From Phycisphaerales bacterium (GTDB lineage Bacteria; Planctomycetota; Phycisphaerae; Phycisphaerales; UBA1924), in the NCBI GenBank assembly GCA_007694925.1, contig REET01000139.1, positions 1 through 35,060 of the forward strand: a stretch of 35,060 nt of DNA, written 5' to 3'. Both the position numbers and the translations under genes were made by a program. Shown here piece by piece: positions 10,783 to 19,550 of the stretch. Position 1 is the first letter of the stretch; each line of letters begins with the position of its first letter. The notes under the pieces were generated by a model. It searched no databases, had not been told where the DNA came from, and saw only the letters and a program-made list of their open reading frames with translations.

Positions 10783-11205
10783 ATGACGAAAGAGAAGATC
10801 GGGCTTGTTGTGATTCTCGGCGCGGCGACATCGGCGATGGCCTCGCCCGTGGCGCCGACCTTCGGCGGGATCGGGCTGGACGCCGACATCGATATCGCGA
10901 TGGAGCTCATCGCCCCCGCGAGCTACGAGCACGCGAACGAACAGGAGCAGGACCTCGATCTCTCCGGCCTCTCGCCGGTGAAAGACCCGCCGACGAGCCT
11001 GCCGAGCCTCCGCTCCCCCGAGCCCGTGTTCGGCTCGAACCCGTTTGCGACGCTGTTCGGATCGAGTGTCTCGACCCAAACCGTCGACGCCTACTTCAAC
11101 ATTGACGGCACGCCCGGCACGACGGTGATCGCCATCCCGCTGCCGGCTGGGGCCGGGCTCGCGACGGCCGGTGTCGGGCTGCTCGCGCTGCGTCGCCGGC
11201 GTTGA
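10783..11205 (+). CDS. Small secreted protein with the same IPLP-TM-RRRR C-terminal tail
   Basis: MTKEKIGLVVILGAATSAMASP signal-like N-terminus; C-terminus GTPGTTVIAIPLPAGAGLATAGVGLLALRRRR, closely resembling the tail of 9776..10429. Confidence 0.7.
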   Translation: MTKEKIGLVVILGAATSAMASPVAPTFGGIGLDADIDIAMELIAPASYEHANEQEQDLDLSGLSPVKDPPTSLPSLRSPEPVFGSNPFATLFGSSVSTQTVDAYFNIDGTPGTTVIAIPLPAGAGLATAGVGLLALRRRR

Positions 11206-11243
11206 GGCGGACGCGGTCCGACTTCCATAGAAGCGCATGAAAA

Positions 11244-11270
11244 CAGCCGGGCCCGCGGTGGGCCCGGCTG
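11244..11270. terminator. Bidirectional intrinsic terminator between convergent genes
   Basis: CAGCCGGGCCC-gcggt-GGGCCCGGCTG hairpin between the plus gene ending 11205 and the minus gene ending 11299; T-rich side on the minus strand (GCTGTTTTC). Confidence 0.65.
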
Positions 11271-11298
11271 TCGTTGATCCTTGAAGCGAAGGAAGCGA

Positions 11299-12330
11299 TC
11301 AGCCCCCGGCGCTGGCCTGCTGCTGGCGGTAGTAGTCGAGCACCTTGCGGTAGTCGTCCTTCTCGGCCTCTTCGGTGGCGGCGTCGACGGCCTTCTGCTG
11401 CATCTCTGCGGCCTTGGCGTTGTCGCCCTTCTCGTAGTAGGCGCGGGCGAGCGTATCGATGATCGACGCGTTCTCCCACTCGGTCAGTTCGCAGGCGCGG
11501 GTCGCGGCGGCGATGGCGAAGTCGGCGTTGCGCTGGTGCACGCCGCGGGCGGTCAGGACCGCCCAGGCGATGCGGTTGAGCGACTCGGGCTGGTCCTTCA
11601 GGTCGGCCTCGAGCAGCGCGTAGCCGAGGGCGTAGCCCTGCTTGGCCTTCGCGTCATCGCCGGCGGTGACATGCTCCCAGATCATCGAGATCCAGGCGTT
11701 GGCCCGGTGGTCGCGCTTGGCGCGTTCGGCCTCGGCTGTCGCGCTGAAGCCGGGCTCGAGCACGCGCTGCAGCGGCTCGTCCATCCGCATCGGATGACCC
11801 ATCCAGGCGATGCGTCCCTCGCGGTCGACGATGAACGCGGAGGGGATGCCCCTGCGCCCGGCCGGAGCCATCCAGTTGTCGGCGACGGTCGTGCCGCGTT
11901 CCTGGACGACGGTGTAACCCATGCGGTCGCCCTGGTCCTCGACGAACTTGGCGATCTCGCTCTCGGACTTGTTGTCCCAGATGTTCACGCCGAGGATCTT
12001 CACATCGCCCTCGTGCTGCTCCTGGAGCTTGGTCAGGTGGGGGAAGGCCGCGATGCACGGGCCGCACCAGGTCGCCCAGGTCTCGACGACATACACGGTG
12101 CCCCGCTGCAGGCCGCCGGAGTGGTTGCCCTTGAAGACCGCGCCGATCTCCAGCTCGGGCGCGGGGTCGCCGATCCAGAGCTGCGGGCGCTCGAACTCGG
12201 GGAGCTGCTCTGCCAGTTGCTCAAGATTGACTTGGCGGGCCATTTCGCGGGCGGGGTCGGCCGTCGCGGTCATCGGCAGCATCGCCGAGCACGCCAGCAC
12301 GAGGGCCGAAACTGTCATCTTCCGTTTCAT
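11299..12330 (-). CDS. TlpA-like thioredoxin-fold protein with C-terminal TPR-like region
   Basis: Start at 12330 (MKRKMTVSALVLACSAMLPMTATA signal peptide); VYVVETWATWCGPCIAAFPHLTKLQE (CxxC), GIPSAFIVDREGRIAWMGHP. Confidence 0.88.
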   Translation of the reverse strand: MKRKMTVSALVLACSAMLPMTATADPAREMARQVNLEQLAEQLPEFERPQLWIGDPAPELEIGAVFKGNHSGGLQRGTVYVVETWATWCGPCIAAFPHLTKLQEQHEGDVKILGVNIWDNKSESEIAKFVEDQGDRMGYTVVQERGTTVADNWMAPAGRRGIPSAFIVDREGRIAWMGHPMRMDEPLQRVLEPGFSATAEAERAKRDHRANAWISMIWEHVTAGDDAKAKQGYALGYALLEADLKDQPESLNRIAWAVLTARGVHQRNADFAIAAATRACELTEWENASIIDTLARAYYEKGDNAKAAEMQQKAVDAATEEAEKDDYRKVLDYYRQQQASAGG

Positions 12331-12521
12331 CGTGAACTCCTTCCCTGAAGGGCCTGCGATGCGTCCGACCGCGTCGACCCACTGGGGTGTCATGCAGCGG
12401 CCCCGATCGCGCAGGGCCAGTCGCGCCACCGAGGCACCTTACCACAACGGCCCTCGGCCCGGAAACCTTCCGGCCCTCAGGTGGAGTTTTTGAGGAGGGG
12501 TCCCCGCCGAAGGCCCAAGGG

Positions 12522-12998
12522 TCAGGCGGCGGGCAGATCCGACTCGCCGAACAGCCGGAATTCCTTGCGACGCAGGATCTGGCCCGCGAGGGTCGGATCA
12601 TCCACGGCCATGGCGATTGTCGGGGTTCCGTTCGGTCGTATCATGAGCGGGTAGGCGAACCGGATGTTCAACTCCGCTCCGAGCAGCGACAGGCAGAGGC
12701 TCGAGAGCGTGTGCCCCTGCGAGAGCTCGACGACCAGCACCGGCACCTCGCCGAAGGCCAGCCCTTCCTGGCGGAGCACATGGCGTGTGACGGCGGCCTT
12801 ATTGGTCACGATGCGGACGACGGCGAAATCGCTCGCCTCGTGCACGCTCAGGGCGCAGATGGCGCATTCCGCTCCGTCAAAGATCTCGACGAGGTCGTGG
12901 AGCTGCCCGACTTTTTGGGGGAGGAACACGCTGAACTGCGTGACCGTCGGCGGGGAGTATCCCTGAGCCGTCGGCATCGCGAGCGGTCCCTGCTCCAT
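12522..12998 (-). CDS. ACT-domain-containing protein
   Basis: VTQFSVFLPQKVGQLHDLVEIFDGAECAICALSVHEASDFAVVRIVTNKAAVTRHVLRQEGLAFGEVPVLVVEL resembles paired ACT domains. GGAAAGGG upstream supports the start at 12998 over the longer ORF start at 13025. Confidence 0.7.
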   Translation of the reverse strand: MEQGPLAMPTAQGYSPPTVTQFSVFLPQKVGQLHDLVEIFDGAECAICALSVHEASDFAVVRIVTNKAAVTRHVLRQEGLAFGEVPVLVVELSQGHTLSSLCLSLLGAELNIRFAYPLMIRPNGTPTIAMAVDDPTLAGQILRRKEFRLFGESDLPAA

Positions 12999-13232
12999 CG
13001 TGCACACCCTTTCCGCCCGGCTCAATAGAGCGGGACGAATCCCATCCCGGGGGCCGCCAGTCGGCCCGCCTCAACGCTGCTGGATATCGGTCATCGCCGG
13101 GGACGACCCAAGGCCGGGTGAGCGTCATGACGCGGATCTTTGCGCTTCGAGAATCGCACTACCCAAGCCCGCAACTCAGTTTACCCGGAACCCGTTCCCT
13201 CGTTCAAGGAATTTCGGGGGCGCGAGACCCGT

Positions 13233-13269
13233 AAAAAAACACGGGCCTCGGCGATTGAGCCGGGCCCGG
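13233..13269 (-). terminator. Intrinsic terminator of the IscA-family gene
   Basis: Minus strand: CGGGCC-CGGC-tcaatc-GCCGA-GGCCCG stem followed by TGTTTTTTT. Confidence 0.65.
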
Positions 13270-13277
13270 TGGGGGAG

Positions 13278-13631
13278 TCAGGCGGAGAAGCTGGAACCGC
13301 AGCCGCAACTGCTGGTTGCGTTGGGGTTCTGGAACACGAACCCGCGTCCCATGATCTCGTCCTTGAAGTCGATGGTCGTGCCGCCGAGGTAGAGCAGGCT
13401 CTTTGGATCGCAGATCACGGTGATGCCGTGGTGCTCGATCGCCTCGTCGGTGTCTTTCTGGCTCTCGGTGAGGTCGAGGATGTAGCTGAAACCCGAGCAT
13501 CCGCCGCCCTTGACGCCGACCCGGAGGCGGACATTGTCCTTGTCGAGTTCCTGCTCTTCGATGATCCTGTGGATCTCTTTGGCGGCGAGCTCGGTGAGAA
13601 TGATTCCTGCGGTGGTATCAGCAACGGCCAT
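13278..13631 (-). CDS. Iron-sulfur cluster assembly/insertion protein, IscA/ErpA/SufA (HesB) family
   Basis: MAVADTTAGIILTELAAKEIHRIIEEQ...LRVGVKGGGCSGFSYILDL...GGTTIDFKDEIMGRGFVFQNPNATSSCGCGSSFSA, with the CxnCGC signature. Confidence 0.95.
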   Translation of the reverse strand: MAVADTTAGIILTELAAKEIHRIIEEQELDKDNVRLRVGVKGGGCSGFSYILDLTESQKDTDEAIEHHGITVICDPKSLLYLGGTTIDFKDEIMGRGFVFQNPNATSSCGCGSSFSA

Positions 13632-13793
13632 GCTGCGTGTCTCCTCGGGAGGGCCCCTCATTGGGCCGTGTCCGGTCAATCCTACGCCGGGGTATCCGCC
13701 CCGGATCAACACTTCTGAACCCGAACTGGACACCGGAATGTTCCCGGACCCAGGGCGGCTGTGCCCGGCGGGCCTGCGTCCGAGAACGGGCGA

Positions 13794-14231
13794 TCAGGCG
13801 TGCTCGCCCTTCGGGCGATAGACCATCTCGATCCGATTGCCCGCCTCGTTGAATTCGACGCGGGTCATGTACGCCCGGATGAGCATGAGGCCCCGGCCCG
13901 AGGGCTTGTCGAGGTTCTCGTCGAGCGTCGGGTCGGCGATGGCGTCGGGGTCGAACCCCGGGCCCCGGTCCTGGACGGCCAGCCGAATGTGATCCGGCGT
14001 GACCTCCGCCTCGGCGAGCAGGGTCAGCGAGGGGTCGAGGCCGGCGTGCCCGTGCTTGAAGGCGTTGGAGACGGCCTCCTCCAGGGCGAGGCGGATCGCG
14101 AAGCGGGCGGCCTTGGAATAGCCCACGCGCTCGGCGGCGCCGACCACCTCGCCGGTGAAGCGGTGGATCTCCCCCGTGTCGCGAGAGAGCTCGGCGCGGA
14201 AGTGCTGCGGGCTTTGGGTGGGCTCGGCCAT
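13794..14231 (-). CDS. RsbW-like ATP-binding (HATPase_c_2) anti-sigma factor/serine kinase
   Basis: FAIRLALEEAVSNAFKHGH (N-box), LAVQDRGPGFDP (G1), PSGRGLMLIRAYMTRVEF (G2). Confidence 0.88.
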   Translation of the reverse strand: MAEPTQSPQHFRAELSRDTGEIHRFTGEVVGAAERVGYSKAARFAIRLALEEAVSNAFKHGHAGLDPSLTLLAEAEVTPDHIRLAVQDRGPGFDPDAIADPTLDENLDKPSGRGLMLIRAYMTRVEFNEAGNRIEMVYRPKGEHA

Positions 14232-14305
14232 CCGGGAGTGATCGGTCGGCGGCAACGGGCCCCGGAGCGTCGGACGCCCGCGGCGGGCGTCGCCGGCGGG
14301 CGGTT

Positions 14306-14665
14306 TCAGCTGAAGCTGGCCATCGCCTGCTCTGCGTCCTCGTGGATCTCGAACAAGTTGACCAGGCGTGTGATCACGAAGACCTCGTGGATCTGCGGGT
14401 CGATGTTGCTCAGCCGGAGCTGGCCGCCGCGGTTTTTGACCTTGTTGTTGATCGTGATCAGCGTGCCCAGGGCCGCAGAGGAGAGGTGGTCGACATTGGC
14501 GAAGGAGATGAGCAGGCGGGGCTTGTCGTCCTCGTCGACGACGCGGGAGATCTCCTCGCCGATCTTCTGGATGTTCGCTTCATCGAGGATGTTGCGATCC
14601 AGAAACTCGACGCGGGAGACGCCGTCGGTCTTGGTGACCCGCAGTCTCGATTCTTCACCTGCCAT
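14306..14665 (-). CDS. STAS-domain (anti-sigma factor antagonist, RsbV-like) protein
   Basis: Start at 14665 (MAGEESRLRVTKTDGVSRVEFLDRNILDE...); ANVDHLSSAALGTLITINNKVKNRGGQLRLSNIDPQIHEVFVITRLVNLFEIHEDAEQAM. Confidence 0.9.
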   Translation of the reverse strand: MAGEESRLRVTKTDGVSRVEFLDRNILDEANIQKIGEEISRVVDEDDKPRLLISFANVDHLSSAALGTLITINNKVKNRGGQLRLSNIDPQIHEVFVITRLVNLFEIHEDAEQAMASFS

Positions 14666-14776
14666 TGAACGCCCTCCTGAGGACCGGCCGTAGAAGAGGC
14701 CCCGGACGCGACCATGATAAGGGCTCTTGCGGCCAAGTCGAGCCCGGGCTCTGGGGCAGTGCCCGTCGGAGGCGAA

Positions 14777-14806
14777 GAAAAAAGGCCGGCCCCAGCGGGG
14801 CCGGCC
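14777..14806 (-). terminator. Intrinsic terminator of the secretin gene
   Basis: Minus strand: GGCCGGCCCC-gct-GGGGCCGGCC stem followed by TTTTTT. Confidence 0.75.
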
Positions 14807-14861
14807 CAAGGATCTCAGAACACGAGGGTGGGGTATGGGGATTTCACCCCTGTCGGTAGTT

Positions 14862-17800
14862 TCAGCCGCCGATGCCCAGCCCGAGCGACTCGGTGATGCC
14901 GGGGAAGTTCTGCTCTTCCTGCTCGTTCTGGATGAGGATGGTGGGCTTGACGAGGATCATGAGCGTCTGCTCTTCCTTGGACATGATCCTGTTGGTGAAG
15001 AAGCGGTTGACGACGGGCAGCTTGGAGAGGACGGGGACGCCGGACTCGACCTCGACCTCGTTGACGATCCGCTGGCCGCCCAGGAGCAGGGTGCCCTGGT
15101 CGGGGACGGTGACGGTCGTGCTGACGCGGGTGACGGTCGTGCGGGGCACCTGGACGAACGACTGGGTGTCGGCGGAGGTGACCAGCTGGCCGCCGGCGAT
15201 GGCGGTGACCGGCTCGGAGCTGAAGCCCTCGATCTGGGCGATGGCGGCGTCGATGTCGAGGATGACATAGCGCCGGTCGGCGGTGATCGTGCCCTCGACG
15301 ATCATGCGGACGCCCTCGGAGATGACATCGATCGTGGGATCGAAGCCGACGGCCGAGTCGGAGACGACGGGGGTCAGGTCGCTGATGAAGCCCTGCTGGG
15401 TGGCGACATAGATGTTGGAGACCTGGCCGTTGGTGAAGGTCAGGCGCGGGGCGGTGAGCTGGACGCTGCGCCGGTCGGCCTGCGTCGCCTGCACGAGGAA
15501 GTCGACCTGGATGTCGTCGAGGAACTGGCCCGAGATGCCCATGGCCGGGGCGCGTCCGAGGACGGTCGCGGCGATGCCCTCTGAAGGCATCAGGGCGCCG
15601 GCGATGCCCAGGGAGTCCTGCACGACGCCGATGGGCGTCCAGCGCGACTGCTGGGGGCCGGGGTTGCCGAAGGAGGTCGGGTCGTCGCCCGTCTGGGTCA
15701 GGCCGCCGGTGACATTTCGCTGGTAGCGTCCGGAAGAGCCGAAGAAGTCGCTGGGGAGGATGGTCGGGTCGAGTGCCTGGGCGTTCTGCACGACATCGCT
15801 GGTGGCGTTGAAGTAGACATCGAGGTCGAAGCCGATCTGCTCGAAGAAGTCCTGGCTGACGAGCAGGAATCGGGTCTCGACATTGATCTGCATCGCGCGG
15901 ACCGAGCGGAGCTTGCTCAGCAGCGAGCGGATCTGGCGGTGGTTCTCGGCGGTCTGGGTGATCAGGAGCTGGCTCTGCCAGTCGTAGATCGCGCCGGTCT
16001 CGCCGGCCTGGTCGCGCCACTCGCCCGGGTCGACGAGCTCGCGGATGATGTCCTTCATCCGGTCGATGCGCTCTTCGAGCGGCATGCGCTCGACATCCTG
16101 GTCGCCCGGGTCCTGGAAGGGGCTCTGCCCGCCGCCGCCGCGACCGCCCTGGAGGATCTGGTTCAGGTCGAACTGCGGGGCGTTGCGGTACTCGGGGATC
16201 TCGACGACCAGGTCGCGGACGTCGTAGATCTCGAGGTAGGTGTTGCGGCGCAGGGCGCGGTCGGAGCTGACGAGCAGGATGCCGTCCTGGACCGTGTACC
16301 ACGCCTTCTCGCCGAAGGCGGGGTCGCCGACGCGGGCGAGGACTCGCTCGAGCACTGCCTGGAGGGGCTTGTTGCGCAGGCTGAGTGTGACGGGGTCGTC
16401 ACGCCGGACATTGATCTCTTCCAGGGCGTCCCAGTCGACGTCGACGTCGATCTGGCCGACGACCTGGACGAACTCCAGCGCCTCCTGGAAGGTGTTGCTG
16501 ATGTCGACCTGCGGGATGCGCTGGGTGCGCAGGCGGGCGAGCACCTGGCGGTTCTCCGCCGGCTCGGAGTAGGCCGTCTGCAGCGTGCGGTTGGCCGACA
16601 GGCTCGGCCAGTCGGGCGGGAACTCGATGATGTCCAGCGGGGGGATCGCGGCCCGCTCGTTCTCGACGCGGAGCTCGCCGGCGTGGCGGTGGAACTCGCG
16701 CGAGTTCTCCGCCGACTCGCGGTAGAGAGCGGTGTCGGCGATGATGTCGCGGAGCAGCTGGCCCTGCACATTGTTCGGATCGACGAAGAGGATCTCCTGC
16801 TCGATGACATCGAGCGCTTCGCGGTAGCGGCGCTGCATCTGCAGGTCGCGGACGCGGAGGATCGCCTCGTTGATCTGGCGACGCCGACGGGCCTCGCGCT
16901 CACGCTCGGCCTCGCGGGCGAGGCGTTCGAGCTGGGTCGCCCGCTCGGCGGCCTCGCGCTGGGCGAGACGCTCCTGGGCGGCCTCGACGCGGCCGGCCAA
17001 GTCGCGGGCCTGGTTCAGGTACCGCTCGTACGACTGCTCGTCGAACACGGCGCGGTTGCGCTCGATGGTGAGGCGGGCGGCCGTCGCGTTGTTGCGGGCG
17101 CCCTCGATGTCGCCGGTGGCGATCGCACGCTCGGCGGCTTCGAGCTGGTTGTTGAAGACCGTCAGGGCCTCCTGGCGCTGACGCTCGCGGGCGGTGATCG
17201 CCCGGTCGAGCACCTGCTCGCCGCTGGGGTCGCCCTGGAGCAGGCGCTGGGTCTCGAAGATCTTCGAGTCCAGCTCGCGTCGCTCGCTCTCGTTCAGCGC
17301 GTCGCGGAGGCGGGTGCGGACATCCTCGTAGGTCGCCAGCGCGTCGTTCAGACGCCGGCCCTGGAAGGCCTCGTCGGCGCGCCGGATCAGGCGGAGGGCT
17401 TCCTCACGCTCGGCGTTGTCGATCACCTCGTCGACCGGGTCGGGCTGACGCTCACGCGTCCGTTCGCCGGTCTGCTCGCGGGGCTCCTCGTCCATCCGGC
17501 GGATGCCCGGCTGGGCGGAAAGGGTCAGGGTGTCGCCCCCGGCGTCGAAGGTGCGGCCGGCGCGGCGCTCGGCGGCGACGATCTGCATCTGCCAGTCGGT
17601 CAGCTGCGAGCGCTGCTGCTGGTTGAGCTCCATCCCGCTGCGGTTCAGCCAGGCGATGTAGACCTTGGCTTCGGCGAGTTCGCCGGCGTCGATCGCCCGC
17701 GAAGCCTCGTCCATCGCGCCCGCGATCATCGGGGCGAGCTGGGCGCGTCGGGCTTCGATGCGATCGCGGAGCTGCTCGGCCCGGACCAGGTTGGCGCCGG

Positions 17801-18200
17801 GGAGGTCGTCCATGTCGAGCACGGCGTCGACCTGTTCGAGGGCCCCGCGGAGGTCGCCCTCCTTCAGGGCCAGCTCGGCCCGCTGGATGCTCAGCTCGTC
17901 GGCGGGCAGGGCGCGGACGCGTCGGCTCGCCTCGGCCAGCAGGCGGTAGCCCCGGTCGCGTTCGCGGTCGGCCAGGGCGGCGCCCCCGCCCTCCATGAGC
18001 TTCATCAGGATGGCCCGTGCCTCGACGGGACGGCCAGTCTCGATCAGGTCGCGGGCGGCGGTCAGCGCCTCGGGGGCGCTCAGCGCGGCACGCTCGTCCG
18101 CCCAGGGCCGCTCAGAACCCGAAGCGATCGCGGGGAGGCCGATCGAGAAAGCGGCAGCGGCCGCCAGAACGGTTCGAACTGTCCGATTGGTGCGCTTCAT
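14862..18200 (-). CDS. Type II/III secretion system secretin (GspD/PilQ-like) with a very long N-terminal helical/TPR-like region
   Basis: Start at 18200 (MKRTNRTVRTVLAAAAAFSIGLPAIASG signal peptide). C-terminal VTVPDQGTLLLGGQRIVNEVEVESGVPVLSKLPVVNRFFTNRIMSKEEQTLMILVKPTILIQ is a classic secretin core. Confidence 0.9.
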   Translation of the reverse strand: MKRTNRTVRTVLAAAAAFSIGLPAIASGSERPWADERAALSAPEALTAARDLIETGRPVEARAILMKLMEGGGAALADRERDRGYRLLAEASRRVRALPADELSIQRAELALKEGDLRGALEQVDAVLDMDDLPGANLVRAEQLRDRIEARRAQLAPMIAGAMDEASRAIDAGELAEAKVYIAWLNRSGMELNQQQRSQLTDWQMQIVAAERRAGRTFDAGGDTLTLSAQPGIRRMDEEPREQTGERTRERQPDPVDEVIDNAEREEALRLIRRADEAFQGRRLNDALATYEDVRTRLRDALNESERRELDSKIFETQRLLQGDPSGEQVLDRAITARERQRQEALTVFNNQLEAAERAIATGDIEGARNNATAARLTIERNRAVFDEQSYERYLNQARDLAGRVEAAQERLAQREAAERATQLERLAREAEREREARRRRQINEAILRVRDLQMQRRYREALDVIEQEILFVDPNNVQGQLLRDIIADTALYRESAENSREFHRHAGELRVENERAAIPPLDIIEFPPDWPSLSANRTLQTAYSEPAENRQVLARLRTQRIPQVDISNTFQEALEFVQVVGQIDVDVDWDALEEINVRRDDPVTLSLRNKPLQAVLERVLARVGDPAFGEKAWYTVQDGILLVSSDRALRRNTYLEIYDVRDLVVEIPEYRNAPQFDLNQILQGGRGGGGQSPFQDPGDQDVERMPLEERIDRMKDIIRELVDPGEWRDQAGETGAIYDWQSQLLITQTAENHRQIRSLLSKLRSVRAMQINVETRFLLVSQDFFEQIGFDLDVYFNATSDVVQNAQALDPTILPSDFFGSSGRYQRNVTGGLTQTGDDPTSFGNPGPQQSRWTPIGVVQDSLGIAGALMPSEGIAATVLGRAPAMGISGQFLDDIQVDFLVQATQADRRSVQLTAPRLTFTNGQVSNIYVATQQGFISDLTPVVSDSAVGFDPTIDVISEGVRMIVEGTITADRRYVILDIDAAIAQIEGFSSEPVTAIAGGQLVTSADTQSFVQVPRTTVTRVSTTVTVPDQGTLLLGGQRIVNEVEVESGVPVLSKLPVVNRFFTNRIMSKEEQTLMILVKPTILIQNEQEEQNFPGITESLGLGIGG

Positions 18201-18357
18201 GGCCGATCTCCATCCCGGTCGCGGGCAACGGACAGCGACGCCCGGTCTGCGACCCATGTGCTTGTCTGTTTGAAGAACCCGGGCTCCGCGTCAACGGGGG
18301 GTGTGGTGCTTCCGCCGAGGGACGCGCGTGCGCCCCTCACCGATTTCGTCCGCGCCC

Positions 18358-18392
18358 GGTGCCGACCGAAGGCAGGTCGTGTGGTCGGCACC
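18358..18392. other. Intergenic hairpin between 18492..19505 and the secretin gene
   Basis: GGTGCCGACC (18358-18367) and GGTCGGCACC (18383-18392) are perfect inverted arms around a 15-nt loop; no clear T tract. Confidence 0.45.
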
Positions 18393-18491
18393 CGGAAGGG
18401 TCTCCGGCGAGACCCCGAGCGGCATTGCCGCCGCGGCCCGGGAAGATACTCCCCCCCGGCCGCCAACGCAACCCGCCCCCGGCGCGATCGG

Positions 18492-19505
18492 TTATCCGAG
18501 CCACCGGACCCGGTGGATCCGCGTATCGGGGAGATCAGAGAGCATTTCCGAAGCCTCCTGCCTCCGCCCCGCCAGCCAGCGCTTGAGGGTTTCGGGCCGG
18601 ACGCGGTCGGCGCTGATGGTGATCAGATCGATCAGCGAGGCCTCGTCGAGCCCGAGCCTCCGGATTGTCGCTTCCTGGCACCCTTCCTCGGCGCACCGGA
18701 AGTTCGGCGCTTCCATCAGCACCTCGGCGTACTTTGGGTCCGGGTTTTCTTCGGTGTTCACCCGCACCAGGCAGCGCCAGGCGGTGACGCCGAGCTCCCG
18801 GCCGTCGTCGTCGGTGTTCGACTCGATGTCGATGTTGAGGGTGAGCCGCCACTCGTCGCGCAGGCGTTCGACGACCTCATCAACGCTGAGGAACTCGGGC
18901 TTGTCTTCGGGGGCGAGCAGGACCGATCGGTGCTCGTGGTCGGCCGCGTCGATCCCGACGGGGTCCTCGATCTGCTCAAGGTCGAAGGAACGGAGGATCT
19001 TCTCGACCCGCTCGCGGTCCTCGGGGGTCACCCGCAGGACGAGGTTTTTGTGCTCGTCGATCACGAGGTAGATGAACGGATCGTCGCACATCGCGCCGAA
19101 GCCGCAGAGCCCGTCCTCATACAGAAAGGGCCGGTAGCGCCGGACGCCGTCGATGAAGCGGTCGAGCCCAACGAGCTCGTAGGAGATGAACGGGTCGATC
19201 TCGCGGTACGCGTCGCGTCCGAGCACATCCAGGATGGGGTAAACCCGTCCGGGCAGCAGGGGCAGCAGCGACGAGACCATCGCCGGCAGCCGCTCGGAAG
19301 AGACCACCACCTCGTAGGCGTAGCGGTCGGGCCACTCCTCCCATTCGGCCCCGTCCTCGGCGCTCTCGCCCCCGTCGGCGGGCTCGAAGCTCACGGCGAA
19401 CCCCGGGCGGGGCGTCAGCTCGCTGGTGGGGAACACCCCAAGCGGATAGCGGAAGCCGGGGACTTCCAGACGGGTCAGCGAGTTGTCGATCACGCACTGC
19501 GGCAT
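18492..19505 (-). CDS. Conserved-looking hypothetical protein, 337 aa
   Basis: MPQCVIDNSLTRLEVPGFRYPLGVFPTSELTPRPGFAVSFEPADGG...; the real start at 19505 lies inside the longer ORF 18492..20426, whose upstream part is antisense to coaX. Family not recognised. Confidence 0.75.
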   Translation of the reverse strand: MPQCVIDNSLTRLEVPGFRYPLGVFPTSELTPRPGFAVSFEPADGGESAEDGAEWEEWPDRYAYEVVVSSERLPAMVSSLLPLLPGRVYPILDVLGRDAYREIDPFISYELVGLDRFIDGVRRYRPFLYEDGLCGFGAMCDDPFIYLVIDEHKNLVLRVTPEDRERVEKILRSFDLEQIEDPVGIDAADHEHRSVLLAPEDKPEFLSVDEVVERLRDEWRLTLNIDIESNTDDDGRELGVTAWRCLVRVNTEENPDPKYAEVLMEAPNFRCAEEGCQEATIRRLGLDEASLIDLITISADRVRPETLKRWLAGRRQEASEMLSDLPDTRIHRVRWLG

Positions 19506-19550
19506 CGGCGGCAAGCCTATATCGGCTCTCGACGCTACGCTCAGCCGGTT

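Noticed and set aside
11281-12348. 355-aa plus-strand ORF opposite the TlpA-like gene
   Set aside because: Antisense shadow; the minus strand encodes a signal peptide and the WCGPC motif.
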